NCBI RefSeq assembly: GCF_004005475.1
Contig: NZ_RZTZ01000014.1
Location: forward strand, 62,001 to 126,000
Length of the DNA stretch: 64,000 bases
Reading direction: 5' to 3'
Source: Niallia taxi
GTDB lineage: Bacteria > Bacillota > Bacilli > Bacillales > Cytobacillaceae
A program made the position numbers and the translations under genes. Positions within the stretch are counted from its first letter, which is position 1. Each line of letters starts with the position of its first letter. Under the pieces are notes generated by a model, which did no database searches, had not been told where the DNA came from, and saw nothing but the letters and a program-made list of their open reading frames with translations. Of this stretch, positions 1-9,389 are shown one piece after another.

Positions 1-268
1 TGAATTCATTATAAGAAATTATTTATAGTTATACAATATCTTTTTTTAAAATTTTTTAAATATTTTAAAGATAGCGTTTACATTACCAGAATTTTGTGTA
101 TGGGTTAATATTTGTAAAAATACGAAAATTCACTAAAAATAACTAATTTTATTGTTTTCTCTTCATCATTCTCTTGTTTTCGTATCATTTTAATATTTCC
201 ATATTCGAAATAAATCGCCTATAGTTGCACATATATATGAATGTCTTTCAATGGAAAGAGGTAACAGT
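1..268. other. AT-rich intergenic leader at window edge
   Basis: No open reading frame with a ribosome binding site is seen here. The stretch is very AT-rich with several T and A runs and presumably holds the promoter of the downstream MFS gene. I could not place a convincing -35/-10 pair. Confidence 0.4.
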
Positions 269-1450
269 TTGACAAAAAAATCTCTATATTTGCTGTACTT
301 TATCACCTTTCTTTCGATGACAGGCTATGGTGTCGTCCTTCCGGCTTTGCCTTACCTTGCCGCAAGCTTAGATTTAAGCTCCTTTCAAATGGGGACACTG
401 ATTACGGGATGGGCATTGGCACAGTTTTTCAGTGTACCGTTTTGGGGGATGCTCGCAGATAGAATCGGGAAAAAGCCTGTCCTGCTTATTGGACTCGGTG
501 GATTTGGAGTTGCCTTTCTATTATTATTGGCAGCAAACTCCTACCTTTCCCTTTTATTAATCAGAGTAATTGGCGCCATCCTTTCTTCTGGCATGCAGCC
601 TGCTGCAATGGCACTTGTTACAAATCTCCATGACAAGAAAAACAGAAGTGAGGCGATTGCAAAAATGGGGGCAGCAAGCGGCTTGGGCTTTTTATGCGGC
701 CCACTAGCAGGATCACTCCTTTCGCCCTTCGGCATGACTTCGCCATTTTTTCTTTCAGGGCTTTTAAGCCTGTTGGCCATTCCCTTTGCATGGATATTCA
801 TAATAGATGGTCAGAACAAAAGAACGGCAAAACAGCATGAGGTTAATTTCCTTCAGTCTATAAGGTTTTTGTTTGAAAAAGACTACAAGCAATTATTCTT
901 GATCACCTTAGGCATGGCGGTTGCTGCTTCTAGCTTGTTCTCCATGCTAGGTTTCTTGTTAATGGAGCGCTTTTTGGCAACTCCATTTGAAACAGGCGCC
1001 GCCTTCAGTATTCAATCTGGTGCAGCGGTTTTCGTACAGCTTGTTTTGTTTAGCTTTGTGTGCAGGCACCTCACGGAGAAAGTGACCGCCTCTTTTGGGT
1101 TAATTATTCAAGCGCTTGGTTTTGCCTGTATAGGTTTTTCTTTTCATTTGTCTGTTGTGTTTATAGGATGCATCTTGATAGGAATCGGAAGTGCATTTAC
1201 TAGACCGACATTAATCAGCATGCTTGCCAGACAAAACACTATTGGCCAAGGAACAGTAATGGGACTTCAAGCGGCAATGGATAGTCTTGGTCGAGGTGTC
1301 GGTCCACTTCTAGCAGGCCTTCTCTATTCAATGGCTCATTCCGGTCCATTTTTAATGGCTTTTGTTCTCTGTATCTGTTTATTTTTCTATTTTTCTTTTT
1401 CCAAATCTTTTACAGAACATCGCATGCATTCTAGGACTATAACCAAATAA
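269..1450 (+). CDS. MFS drug/solute exporter (12-TM, Bmr/TetA-like)
   Basis: This encodes a 393-residue polytopic membrane protein of the major facilitator superfamily, probably a proton-driven exporter of drugs or small molecules. About twelve hydrophobic segments are visible. The loop after the second segment carries the motif-A signature (GMLADRIGKKP), and the region near segments 4-5 has the GxLxGPxxG-like motif C (LGFLCGPLAG) typical of antiporters. An in-frame ATG lies at 251 without a Shine-Dalgarno sequence. I chose TTG at 269 because AAAGAGG sits seven bases before it. The length is normal for the family. The aminotransferase gene starts about 100 bp downstream on the same strand, so a shared function is possible but not shown. 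Substrate unknown. Confidence 0.8.
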   Translation: MTKKSLYLLYFITFLSMTGYGVVLPALPYLAASLDLSSFQMGTLITGWALAQFFSVPFWGMLADRIGKKPVLLIGLGGFGVAFLLLLAANSYLSLLLIRVIGAILSSGMQPAAMALVTNLHDKKNRSEAIAKMGAASGLGFLCGPLAGSLLSPFGMTSPFFLSGLLSLLAIPFAWIFIIDGQNKRTAKQHEVNFLQSIRFLFEKDYKQLFLITLGMAVAASSLFSMLGFLLMERFLATPFETGAAFSIQSGAAVFVQLVLFSFVCRHLTEKVTASFGLIIQALGFACIGFSFHLSVVFIGCILIGIGSAFTRPTLISMLARQNTIGQGTVMGLQAAMDSLGRGVGPLLAGLLYSMAHSGPFLMAFVLCICLFFYFSFSKSFTEHRMHSRTITK

Positions 1451-1547
1451 AGATATTTTTTTACAGTAAATAGCTAGATTAATTTTTAGAATAGTGTTAA
1501 TTTTTAAAATATATAAAATATTAAAACATTAGGATGGTGCTAACATT

Positions 1548-2768
1548 ATGAATTCTATGAAAAAAATCACCTTCAGCAAAAGATTTCCAGACATGCCGAT
1601 TATCGGTTCTTCCTTTGCCGGATCACTTGATCATGTCATTCCCCTCTCCTACGGCTTCCCTGCTCCAGAGTCCTTCCCTCTTGATACGATGGTCACAGCG
1701 ACAGAACGGGCAATGAAAACACAAGGTTCCGGGGCAATGTCCTATACAGGTGGAAGTGGGATTAGTAATATTGTTAATTGGATTTTGAAGCGTTCCGAGC
1801 TGCGAGAAGTATATGCAAATAAAGATCAAATCATCGTTACGTCTGGAAGCATGCAGGCCATCGACCTAGTTGCCCGAACACTTACAGACCCAGGTGACGA
1901 AATTTGGATTGAAGCACCCTGTTTTTTTGGTGCTATCCGCACATTTAATTTAGCACAGGTAAATTTACGCTCCTTTCCTATTGATGAGAACGGCATTATT
2001 GTCGAGCATGTAGAAAGGGCCCTTATCGAAGCAACAACACTTCAACAAAAGCCACTGCCAAAAATCCTGTATATCATGCCTAACTACCACAATCCTGGAG
2101 GTGTTAATCTCTCCGTTGATCGCAGAAAAAAACTGGCAGATCTTGCCTATGAATATAATTTCATCATCCTTGAAGATGATGCATATGTAGAGCTCTCCTT
2201 TGACGGTACCTACTTACCTTCCATCCATTCCTTTGGTCCAGACAGAGTTATTTATTTAAGCACCTTTTCAAAAGTGATTGCTCCAGGAATCAGGCTTGGA
2301 TGGGCAATTGGATTAAGTGAAATTATTAGTAAAATGCGTATCCTCAAGACAGATGGACTAACAAGCGTTTATGTTCAGGAAGTAGCCTATAATGTGCTAG
2401 AGCAATTGGATATTGCGTCACATATTAATAATTTGAGCACTATGTACAAAACAAGGAAAGAAGCGATGGTGGCAGCGATTAAAGAGCATTTCGGTGACGA
2501 AGTTAGCTTTGTTTCACCAGAAGGCGGCTTCTTCCTATGGGTAACATTTCCACAAGGAGTTAACACTAGTGCCTTTGTCGATGATGCGATGACTGCAGGT
2601 GTCTCTTATTTAGATGGCCGTCATTTCTTCCTCGAGGAGGAAGGCTATAATACAATGAGACTATGCTTCACCTACTGTAATGAGGAAAAAATTAAGGAAG
2701 CAATTAAGCGTCTTGCTGAAATTTATTACCAGCATCTTCGCAGTTTGCCAATGGAGGAAGCTAACTGA
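1548..2768 (+). CDS. PLP-dependent aminotransferase (fold type I, MocR/2-aminoadipate type)
   Basis: This is a 406-residue cytoplasmic aminotransferase that should move an amino group from an amino acid to a 2-oxo acid using pyridoxal phosphate. The lysine that binds PLP is visible in STFSKVIAPGIRLGW (Lys242), followed by the phosphate-binding Arg. The YIMPNYHNPGG and DDAY motifs are typical of the MocR-like/2-aminoadipate aminotransferase branch. No DNA-binding N-terminal domain is present, so it is an enzyme rather than a MocR regulator. AGGATGG precedes the ATG. Its stop codon overlaps the next start (TGATG), indicating translational coupling to the D-2-hydroxyacid dehydrogenase. Together the two could convert an amino acid to its 2-oxo acid and then to a D-2-hydroxy acid (inference). 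Amino donor unknown. Confidence 0.85.
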   Translation: MNSMKKITFSKRFPDMPIIGSSFAGSLDHVIPLSYGFPAPESFPLDTMVTATERAMKTQGSGAMSYTGGSGISNIVNWILKRSELREVYANKDQIIVTSGSMQAIDLVARTLTDPGDEIWIEAPCFFGAIRTFNLAQVNLRSFPIDENGIIVEHVERALIEATTLQQKPLPKILYIMPNYHNPGGVNLSVDRRKKLADLAYEYNFIILEDDAYVELSFDGTYLPSIHSFGPDRVIYLSTFSKVIAPGIRLGWAIGLSEIISKMRILKTDGLTSVYVQEVAYNVLEQLDIASHINNLSTMYKTRKEAMVAAIKEHFGDEVSFVSPEGGFFLWVTFPQGVNTSAFVDDAMTAGVSYLDGRHFFLEEEGYNTMRLCFTYCNEEKIKEAIKRLAEIYYQHLRSLPMEEAN

Positions 2769-3745
2769 TGACTGGGAAAAAGCCGGTTATTTATGTTAGA
2801 TACAATATTCCAAAAAAGTATCTTAACAAAATAAAAGCTTTAGGAGCAACCGTCCTGTTTGAGCCATGGATATTTGGCAAAGAGGAACCTCAGGTAACAT
2901 ATGATTTAAGCGAATGTAATATCGTCTTAACATTGGGACTAATCGATCCATTAACAATCCAACCAATTGCACCAAATCTACAATGGGTACAATCAATGAG
3001 TGTTGGACTTGATGCACTTCTTCATAAAGAGACAATCAATAGTGATATAATAATAACAAATACAAAAGGCTGTACTTCTATTCCTATTGCGGAGCATACG
3101 GTTGCGATGATTTCTGCTTTTTCGAGAGGACTTCCGACAATGCTTCGAAATCAGCACAAGAAGATTTGGAGCAATACGGAGATTAAGGATTTAGAAGGTT
3201 CGAATGTAGGAATTGTCGGCTACGGGGAAATTGGCAAGGAAATTGCGAAAAGATGCAAAGCGCTTGGCATGTATGTAGTCGGTTGTCGCAAACGGCCTTC
3301 TAACACTCTTGACAATGACCCTGCAGACCAAGTTGTCGGGCTTGAGAGAATAGACGAAGTAATAAAAAAGGCTGATTTTCTTATTTTAGCATTGCCATCT
3401 ACAAAGGAAACATATCATTTTATCGATAAACATAAGCTTCGCTTGCTGAAGGACTCTTCCTTTTTAATTAATATTGGAAGAGGCAATACAATTGTAGAAG
3501 AGGACTTACTGCAGGCATTATATAGTCAGCAAATAAAAGGCGCTGCCCTTGATGTATTTGATATAGAGCCATTACCAGGCGATCATCCATTTTGGGAGCT
3601 TGATAATGTCATTATTTCTCCGCATAATGCCTATTATTCTCCTAGAAGCATGGAGCGTTATATGGATATATTTATAGAAAACCTTACAAGATTTATAGAA
3701 GGCAAAGAGCTTCTTAATGTCGTAAATAAAGAGCTAGGCTATTAA
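2768..3745 (+). CDS. D-isomer 2-hydroxyacid dehydrogenase, NAD(P)-binding
   Basis: This is a 325-residue oxidoreductase that reduces 2-oxo acids to D-2-hydroxy acids or performs the reverse reaction. The Rossmann dinucleotide motif GYGEIG is at residues 151-156. The family's catalytic trio is present: Arg238 in NIGRGN, Glu267 in DIEPLP and His286 in SPHNA. The gene begins one base inside the stop codon of the aminotransferase gene, so the two are translated as a coupled pair. A strong hairpin follows the stop. The sequence does not decide between glyoxylate/hydroxypyruvate, phosphoglycerate-like or branched 2-oxo acid substrates. Confidence 0.85.
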   Translation: MTGKKPVIYVRYNIPKKYLNKIKALGATVLFEPWIFGKEEPQVTYDLSECNIVLTLGLIDPLTIQPIAPNLQWVQSMSVGLDALLHKETINSDIIITNTKGCTSIPIAEHTVAMISAFSRGLPTMLRNQHKKIWSNTEIKDLEGSNVGIVGYGEIGKEIAKRCKALGMYVVGCRKRPSNTLDNDPADQVVGLERIDEVIKKADFLILALPSTKETYHFIDKHKLRLLKDSSFLINIGRGNTIVEEDLLQALYSQQIKGAALDVFDIEPLPGDHPFWELDNVIISPHNAYYSPRSMERYMDIFIENLTRFIEGKELLNVVNKELGY

Positions 3746-3754
3746 AAGGAAGTC

Positions 3755-3791
3755 AAAAAAGAGGAAGGCATAAATTCACGCCTTCCTCTTT
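3755..3791. terminator. Bidirectional intrinsic terminator
   Basis: A 9-bp stem (GAGGAAGGC and its complement, 3761-3769 with 3780-3788) has A's before and T's after it. It lies between the convergent dehydrogenase and rhodanese genes. Confidence 0.85.
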
Positions 3792-3801
3792 ACTTGCTTA
3801 A

Positions 3802-4191
3802 TTAAACTGTTTCAAAGCCTTCTTGTTTCCAAGCAGTTGTTCCGCCTTCAATGAATGCAACATCAGTGAAGCCCATTTGTTTAAGTAAATAAGCGCCTAA
3901 TGCAGCTTGTCCACCAAGACCGCATGTTACTAATACAGGTCTATTACGGTCAGCTAATTCTGCGTTGCGAAGCTCTTCTGGAAGCTCCAAATCAGCGCGT
4001 ATTGGCAGCATGCCAAGTGAAATATTAACACTGCTAGGAATTAAGCCACAAGCACCTGCATCTGTAGCATCTTGTACATCAATTACATATGTATTAGATT
4101 TTTCTTCGATTTGTTTTTTTGCTTCAATTGATGAGATACCTTTCACGTTACTGCGTGCTTCTTCTAATAGCTTTCCGAATGTCAATGCCAT
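3802..4191 (-). CDS. Rhodanese-like sulfurtransferase
   Basis: This is a 129-residue single-domain rhodanese that could carry persulfide sulfur on its active-site cysteine. The active-site loop reads TCGLGGQA with Cys90 as the sulfur carrier, preceded by a YVIDVQD strand that matches the usual DVR/DVQ motif. AGGAG lies just upstream of the ATG. It is monocistronic, facing the dehydrogenase gene across a shared terminator. Specific partner or substrate cannot be inferred. Confidence 0.85.
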   Translation of the reverse strand: MALTFGKLLEEARSNVKGISSIEAKKQIEEKSNTYVIDVQDATDAGACGLIPSSVNISLGMLPIRADLELPEELRNAELADRNRPVLVTCGLGGQAALGAYLLKQMGFTDVAFIEGGTTAWKQEGFETV

Positions 4192-4280
4192 TTAAATCAC
4201 TCCTATAATTTAATTTCCTACATATCTATAGTAGCAAACTTTTCCTAATTTACCTAATAGAATGATCTTTCCAGAACAAA

Positions 4281-4320
4281 AAAGAGGCTTCCTACCGGCA
4301 ATGCGATAGGAAGCCTCTTC
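4281..4320 (-). terminator. Intrinsic terminator of acnA
   Basis: An 11-bp stem (4284-4294 with 4307-4317, GAGGCTTCCTA) lies directly after the acnA stop codon. On the minus strand it is followed by T-rich sequence. Confidence 0.85.
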
Positions 4321-4328
4321 TGTCTAAA

Positions 4329-7034
4329 TTAGTTCTTTAATTTATCTCTAAGCACCATTGGCAGGATTCCGCCATGACGGTAGTAGTCAATTTCAACTTC
4401 AGAATCAAAGCGAACAAGGACTTCAAAAGTCTTTTTGTTGCCATCCTCATCTGTTGCAGTAACTTCAATGAAATCGCGAGGCTTAACTGTTTCATCCACA
4501 TATACATTGAACGTCTCTTTACCAGTCAAACCAAGTGATTCAGCAGTATCTCCAGCTTTGAATTGCAATGGAAGAACTCCCATTAACACAAGGTTAGAGC
4601 GATGGATACGCTCAAAGCTCTCTGCAAGAACTGTTTTAATTCCAAGCAGATTCGTACCTTTTGCAGCCCAGTCACGAGAAGATCCCATGCCATAGTCTTT
4701 GCCAGCAAGAACCATTAAACCTGTGCCGTCTTCTTTATATTGCATACAAGCATCATAAATAGATGTCACTTCACCTGATGGCCAATACGTTGTGACTCCA
4801 CCCTCTGTTCCAGGAGCAATCTGGTTACGGATACGGATATTGGCAAATGTACCTCTCATCATTACCTCATGGTTACCACGGCGAGAACCATAAGAGTTGA
4901 AATCACGAGGCTCGACTCCATTTGCTTTTAAGTACTTCCCTGCAGGAGTGTTAACACCGATAGCTCCAGCTGGAGAAATATGGTCTGTTGTAACAGAATC
5001 GCCAAACTTGCCGACAATTCTTAATCCTTTAATAGGAAGCACTTTTTCCGGATCTGGTTTAAGTCCTTCAAAGAAAGGCGGGTTTTGAATATATGTGCTT
5101 GTTTCATCGAATGTATACAAGGAATCACTGCTAGTTTGAATTTCATTCCAGCGCTCATTGTCATCAAACACACGCTCATACTCTTTCTTGAACAATTCAG
5201 GTGTTACTGTCTTGTTCACAAGTTCATTAACCTCTTCTGTTGATGGCCAAATATCCTTGAAGAAAACATCGTTTCCATCCTTATCCTTACCGATTGCTTC
5301 ATTTTGCAAATCAATGTCAACTGTTCCAGCAAGTGCATATGCCACAACTAATGGCGGTGATGCCAAGTAGTTTGCTTTCACAAGCGGATGAATACGGCCT
5401 TCAAAGTTACGGTTACCTGAAAGTACGCTAGTAACTAGTAAATCAGCATCTGCTACAGCCATTTCAATTTCATCACGCAACGGACCGGAGTTACCGATAC
5501 AAGTCGTACAGCCATATCCAACTAAGTTAAAGCCAATTTGCTCTAAATACGGCAATAAGCCTGAATCTCTCAAATAACCAGTAACTACCTTTGATCCTGG
5601 AGCCAAAGAAGTTTTTACAAACTTCGGTACTTCCATACCAAGCTCAACTGCTTTTTTAGCAACAAGACCAGCACCTACTAGCACATAAGGGTTAGAGGTA
5701 TTTGTACAGCTAGTGATTGCAGCGATAGCAACAGAGCCTGTTTTCATCGTTGTGGAATCACCGTTAGCAAACTTAATATCTACTGATTTATCAAACTCAT
5801 CTTTCTTTAAGCCGAAGCCTTGATTTCCTTCTGGCGCAGTGACAGAATCAACAAATGCTTTTTGTAGCTGTGATAATGGAATCAAGTCCTGAGGACGTTT
5901 TGGTCCTGACAGGTTAGCTTCAATATCTGAAAGGTTAATTTCAATTACTTTTGTATAAACTGGTTCAAAGCTAGGATCAAAGAACAATCCGTTTCGTTTA
6001 GAGTATTCTTCCACCACTTTGATTTGTTCTTCCGATCTGCCAGTCAATCTCATGTAGGACAATGATTCTTCATCAACTGGGAAGAATCCGCAAGTTGCGC
6101 CGTACTCTGGCGCCATGTTTGCAATTGTCGCACGGTCAGCTAGCGGCAATTGGGAAATACCAGGTCCGAAGAATTCTACAAATTTCCCTACAACTCCTTC
6201 GCCTCTCAGCACTTGCGTAACTTTTAAAGCAAGGTCTGTTGCAGTTGAACCGTTTGGCATATCACCGACAAGCTTAACTCCCACTACTTCAGGTACTGGG
6301 AAGTAAGATGGTTGTCCAAGCATACCTGCCTCTGCCTCGATACCGCCGACACCCCAACCAAGTACGCCGATTCCGTTAATCATCGTCGTATGAGAGTCCG
6401 TTCCAACAAGCGTATCTGGGAAGGCTTCTAATTCGCCCTCTTTGTTTTCTACTACTTGCACAACATTTGCTAAATATTCTAAATTTACTTGGTGTACGAT
6501 ACCTGTTGCAGGCGGTACTGCACGATAATTGTCAAAAGCTTTTTGAGCCCAGCTCAAAAATTGGTAGCGCTCCGCGTTGCGTTCAAATTCAAGATCCATA
6601 TTTGCTGTCAACGCATCTGGCGTACCATATTTGTCGACCTGCACACTATGGTCAATGACAAGATCAACAGGTTTTTCCGGGTTAATTTTGCTTGGATCTC
6701 CACCGAGATCAGCCATTGCTTTTCTTAAAGATGCCAAGTCAACAACAGCAGGAACACCAGTGAAATCCTGAAGGATAACCCTTGAAGGCTTAAATGGCAC
6801 ATCAATCTCTTTCAGTTCATCTGTTCCCCATTTTGCTAGGTTTTCCACATGCTCGTCTTTAATGACGAAACCATCCATTTGTCTTAATACAGATTCCAAT
6901 AGTACTTTAATAGAGTACGGCAATTTTGTCACATTACCGATTCCCGCTTTTTCCAATGCTTCCAATTGATAGTAATGATAACGCTTCCCATCAACCTCGA
7001 ACGATTTACGTGCATTGTAAGTATCTTTTGCCAT
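4329..7034 (-). CDS. acnA: Aconitate hydratase AcnA (CitB)
   Basis: This is the TCA-cycle aconitase, interconverting citrate and isocitrate with a [4Fe-4S] cluster. In Bacillus it also moonlights as an iron-responsive RNA-binding protein. The three cluster ligands are visible: Cys443 in TSCTNTSNP, and Cys509 and Cys512 in [11 protein letters not shown]. The C-terminal swivel domain with SSRDWAAKG is intact. A longer frame opens at 7115, but I chose the ATG at 7034 because GGAGGGGG precedes it and the product (901 residues, MAKDTYN start) then matches family length. A CcpC-type dyad lies about 150 bp upstream. A terminator follows the stop. Confidence 0.97.
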   Translation of the reverse strand: MAKDTYNARKSFEVDGKRYHYYQLEALEKAGIGNVTKLPYSIKVLLESVLRQMDGFVIKDEHVENLAKWGTDELKEIDVPFKPSRVILQDFTGVPAVVDLASLRKAMADLGGDPSKINPEKPVDLVIDHSVQVDKYGTPDALTANMDLEFERNAERYQFLSWAQKAFDNYRAVPPATGIVHQVNLEYLANVVQVVENKEGELEAFPDTLVGTDSHTTMINGIGVLGWGVGGIEAEAGMLGQPSYFPVPEVVGVKLVGDMPNGSTATDLALKVTQVLRGEGVVGKFVEFFGPGISQLPLADRATIANMAPEYGATCGFFPVDEESLSYMRLTGRSEEQIKVVEEYSKRNGLFFDPSFEPVYTKVIEINLSDIEANLSGPKRPQDLIPLSQLQKAFVDSVTAPEGNQGFGLKKDEFDKSVDIKFANGDSTTMKTGSVAIAAITSCTNTSNPYVLVGAGLVAKKAVELGMEVPKFVKTSLAPGSKVVTGYLRDSGLLPYLEQIGFNLVGYGCTTCIGNSGPLRDEIEMAVADADLLVTSVLSGNRNFEGRIHPLVKANYLASPPLVVAYALAGTVDIDLQNEAIGKDKDGNDVFFKDIWPSTEEVNELVNKTVTPELFKKEYERVFDDNERWNEIQTSSDSLYTFDETSTYIQNPPFFEGLKPDPEKVLPIKGLRIVGKFGDSVTTDHISPAGAIGVNTPAGKYLKANGVEPRDFNSYGSRRGNHEVMMRGTFANIRIRNQIAPGTEGGVTTYWPSGEVTSIYDACMQYKEDGTGLMVLAGKDYGMGSSRDWAAKGTNLLGIKTVLAESFERIHRSNLVLMGVLPLQFKAGDTAESLGLTGKETFNVYVDETVKPRDFIEVTATDEDGNKKTFEVLVRFDSEVEIDYYRHGGILPMVLRDKLKN

Positions 7035-7181
7035 ATGTATTACCCCCTCCATGTAATCATATACCAAAAATAGAAAAATAGTCGAATATTTCGTACTTTC
7101 TATCTTTTTTGTCATTTACATCCTCATTCATTTTAATACACTAATATTGATAAGTAAATAATAAGAAAGTTATCATTTATA

Positions 7182-7196
7182 ATAAGTACTACTTAT
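7182..7196 (-). promoter_or_regulatory. CcpC-type operator (ATAA-N7-TTAT) upstream of acnA
   Basis: The sequence ATAAGTACTACTTAT matches exactly the ATAA-N7-TTAT dyad bound by the LysR-type regulator CcpC at B. subtilis citB. It lies about 150 bp before the acnA start. Further TTAT half-sites occur nearer the gene. Binding is inferred from the motif and its place only. Confidence 0.6.
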
Positions 7197-7466
7197 GACC
7201 CATAACAAAGCAATCATTCCCCCCACTATGTAAATACAGACATTACAATTTGTTATAAAGGAGAAAAAACATACTTATGTAAATGTGATATGAATTAAGC
7301 ATACTGCATTTAACAACTACTGTTGCCGGGCAGCTCTCGTAAATAGATTATATTATAAGAGGTTGACTTCTTCTTTGGTACACACGTCATACTTTATTGG
7401 TGCTCGGAAATCTATCTACTAAAGCACATCCCAGCTTCCCCAAAAAAATAGTTACAACAGCAAAAA

Positions 7467-7806
7467 CGAGGCTGGGACAAAACAAAAGATAAGTTTTGTA
7501 AACACGAATACAACTAAATTTGAAAAAGAAGGTTGTGTCTAAATAGAATTTTAGTTAAAGTTAGTTCGTTTCATTGCGCTGCACCCACTCGCTTTCCGCG
7601 GGGAGGAAGCTGAGCATCCTCTTCTTCGGCCTGCGGGGTCTAAAGCGTCCTCTATTTCCCTTAGTAGTCGAGTGGCCTCCGCTCCATTCCACTAAAATTT
7701 CTAATTTTTTGTATATAAATTAATAACAAAAAACCGAACTATTAAATCAATATTGATTAAGTAGTTCGGTCTTTACGCTGGTTCACATACTTATGTCCCA
7801 GCCTCG
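7467..7806. repeat. MITE-like noncoding element with 13-bp terminal inverted repeats
   Basis: The element is bounded by perfect inverted repeats: CGAGGCTGGGACA at 7467-7479 and its complement at 7794-7806. T runs lie outside each arm. Inside are a GC-rich hairpin segment around 7590-7690 (CACTCGCTTTCCGCGGGG, then GCCTGCGGGGTCT and TCGAGTGGCCTCCGCTCC) that resembles the dispersed intergenic repeats of many Bacillaceae, and a second dyad ACCGAACTA/TAGTTCGGT at about 7733-7771. No coding frame exists in it. The ends recall IS1182-type termini (from memory), so a nonautonomous element is likely but not proved. No clear target duplication is seen. Confidence 0.55.
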
Positions 7807-7823
7807 CATTTTTTTCTTATCGC

Positions 7824-8084
7824 TTATGAAAGCTCATTAACTTCATTAACAATATTTTTCAAATCATTTTGAAAAGTTTCAAGTTGTTGACGCTGATGCT
7901 CTGAAGCAACCTCTAAAGCATTCTCGATTTGTTGGTATGTCTCATTAATCTCTTGCTTTAAATGCTTCAGCTGATGGCCATAACTTGCTGAGTCCTTCAC
8001 GATACTTTCATATAAAGACTGAGTTTCAGTCATATTATTTTGCGCAGCTTGAAAAGCTTCTTGTTTATTACTTTGATAAAACAC
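7824..8084 (-). CDS. Small coiled-coil protein of unknown function
   Basis: An 86-residue, glutamine- and glutamate-rich protein that is almost entirely helical with heptad character (QQIENALEVASEHQRQQLE). It has no membrane segment or cysteine. Translation starts at GTG (8084) with AGGAGG seven bases before. It resembles the small DUF2524/YtzC-type proteins of Bacillus in size and composition, but I cannot confirm the family. It lies alone, antisense to its neighbours, beside the sspP gene. Confidence 0.6.
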   Translation of the reverse strand: MFYQSNKQEAFQAAQNNMTETQSLYESIVKDSASYGHQLKHLKQEINETYQQIENALEVASEHQRQQLETFQNDLKNIVNEVNELS

Positions 8085-8258
8085 TGTATTTCCTCCTATC
8101 CATTTTCACATCATTATTCGTTGTTGTCAGCAGGAAAGAAACCCTACAATTAAATTGCTCAAGCGATAAGAAAAATATTCGGTATAAACAACTGATATTT
8201 CTCTCATTCTAATCAATGAAGGGCAAATTGCTTTTCCAATGCAAAGGAGATGAGAATA

Positions 8259-8402
8259 ATGAATAAAAACGACAGTAAAGACATGCGCAAAAATTCACCT
8301 AAAGGCCATCACGGCGGTCAGCCAGAGCCTCTTAGCGGCAGCAAAAAAGTAAAAAACCGCAACCATACTAGACAAAAGCATAACAGCGGTCACGACTTCT
8401 AA
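8259..8402 (+). CDS. sspP: Small acid-soluble spore protein P
   Basis: A 47-residue basic peptide whose body ([20 protein letters not shown], then NHTRQKHN) closely matches B. subtilis SspP, a minor small acid-soluble protein made in the forespore and stored in the spore core. AAAGGAG precedes the ATG. In B. subtilis sspP sits between cotM and sspO next to the aconitase gene. Here acnA and a CotM-like gene are still close, but I found no sspO. Expression is expected to be forespore-specific (known for the family, not read from the sequence). Confidence 0.93.
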   Translation: MNKNDSKDMRKNSPKGHHGGQPEPLSGSKKVKNRNHTRQKHNSGHDF

Positions 8403-8426
8403 TTCCAAAGCTTGATATAAATACTT

Positions 8427-8462
8427 CACAGGCTGATGAAATCCGTTTTTCTTCAGCCTGTG
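8427..8462 (+). terminator. Hairpin terminator after sspP
   Basis: A 10-bp stem (CACAGGCTGA, 8427-8436 with 8453-8462) lies 25 bp after sspP. The T run after it is weak, so termination may be partial. Confidence 0.55.
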
Positions 8463-8526
8463 GGCTTAATTTAAGCACACTTCCCGCAGTTAAGAATACA
8501 TTGTTTCAAAAAAGGCGTGAAATGAC

Positions 8527-8832
8527 ATGAACAATGATTATTCGGACTTGATGTTTGAATTTGGCTCACTTGTTAATTATTTAGACGAAACAGAATTTCA
8601 AGTTGATGCATATGAAGCAGATACCTATTATTTAGCTGAATGCTTGATACCGTTCGCAACAAAGAAGACCATAGTACTAGCTGTTAATGAGAATTATTTA
8701 ATGATTACAGCGAAAGACTTAGAAAATAATACTAAAAGGAGAACGATTTACTTTCCAACAAAAATTGAAGGTAAAATAATTAGCTCTACCTTTTCAAACG
8801 GCCTGCTTGAAGTAAAAATCATTAAGGACTAA
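8527..8832 (+). CDS. Hsp20/alpha-crystallin-like protein, CotM-like spore protein
   Basis: A 101-residue protein whose second half reads like an alpha-crystallin domain: strands YLAECLIPF and VLAVNENYLMITA, then the closing RRTIYFP...GLLEVKI pattern that matches the A-x-x-x-n-G-v-L motif of small heat-shock proteins. In B. subtilis the neighbour of sspP is cotM, an Hsp20-type spore coat protein. Sequence pattern and position together suggest a CotM counterpart. It is shorter than B. subtilis CotM (about 130 residues), so orthology is likely but not certain. The upstream GGCGTGAA is a poor ribosome binding site. Confidence 0.6.
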   Translation: MNNDYSDLMFEFGSLVNYLDETEFQVDAYEADTYYLAECLIPFATKKTIVLAVNENYLMITAKDLENNTKRRTIYFPTKIEGKIISSTFSNGLLEVKIIKD

Positions 8833-8843
8833 CTTTTTTAGTT

Positions 8844-9389
8844 TTAACGATTTAACACTTTTTCCAGCGTATAATATATGATACCATTTGCATCATTTAA
8901 TCCTTTATTCCAATGATAAAGCTCCTGATGATAATCACCCTTTTGTTTATCAGCAAGGGCATAAAGCACTTCCTTCATCCACAAGTTATCAATAGAACAT
9001 AGCTCTTCTTTAACCAGCGGTTCCTTTTTATATCCTATTTTTAACACTTGCCTGAAAAATTTTTGTTTATTTTCACAAGTAATTTTTTCTATTTCCCCTT
9101 CTATTCCCTGTGTGCTATTAAAGTAAAAACAAAAGAGGATTGTCACCTCAGGATATAGCCTTCTATACAGAGGGAGCTTAACGAGTCTACGATAATTGCT
9201 GATCACGGCTTTATCATTTTTACTTGTTAAAGCTAAAATATAGCCGTAATAAGGATTATGCCTTCTTAACCGTAAATACAACTCAATCCATTTACTATTA
9301 CGTGACTTTCTTTCTGTATAATAAGCAAGTAAATATAGACTTAGTAGGAATCCAAGGCATAATAATGCAGTTAAATAAATTCCCTTCAT
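8844..9389 (-). CDS. Membrane-anchored protein of unknown function
   Basis: A 181-residue protein with one N-terminal hydrophobic helix (ALLCLGFLLSLYLLAYY) followed by a basic stop-transfer segment (TERKSRNSK) and a mostly helical, tyrosine-rich cytoplasmic domain. A longer frame opens at 9422, but AAAGGAG precedes the ATG at 9389, which I chose. It is convergent with the CotM-like gene. I do not recognise the family. By position it could be the counterpart of a B. subtilis yne gene next to cotM, but this is unverified. Confidence 0.6.
   Translation of the reverse strand: MKGIYLTALLCLGFLLSLYLLAYYTERKSRNSKWIELYLRLRRHNPYYGYILALTSKNDKAVISNYRRLVKLPLYRRLYPEVTILFCFYFNSTQGIEGEIEKITCENKQKFFRQVLKIGYKKEPLVKEELCSIDNLWMKEVLYALADKQKGDYHQELYHWNKGLNDANGIIYYTLEKVLNR

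Larger units (their letters stand above)
7035..7823. other. Long intergenic region upstream of acnA
   Basis: This 789-bp gap holds the acnA control region on the right of the gene (7035-7200) and the inverted-repeat element at 7467-7806. Between them, 7200-7466 shows no gene. A ribosome-binding-like AAAGGAG near 7257 is followed by an ATG and immediate stop. Confidence 0.5.
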
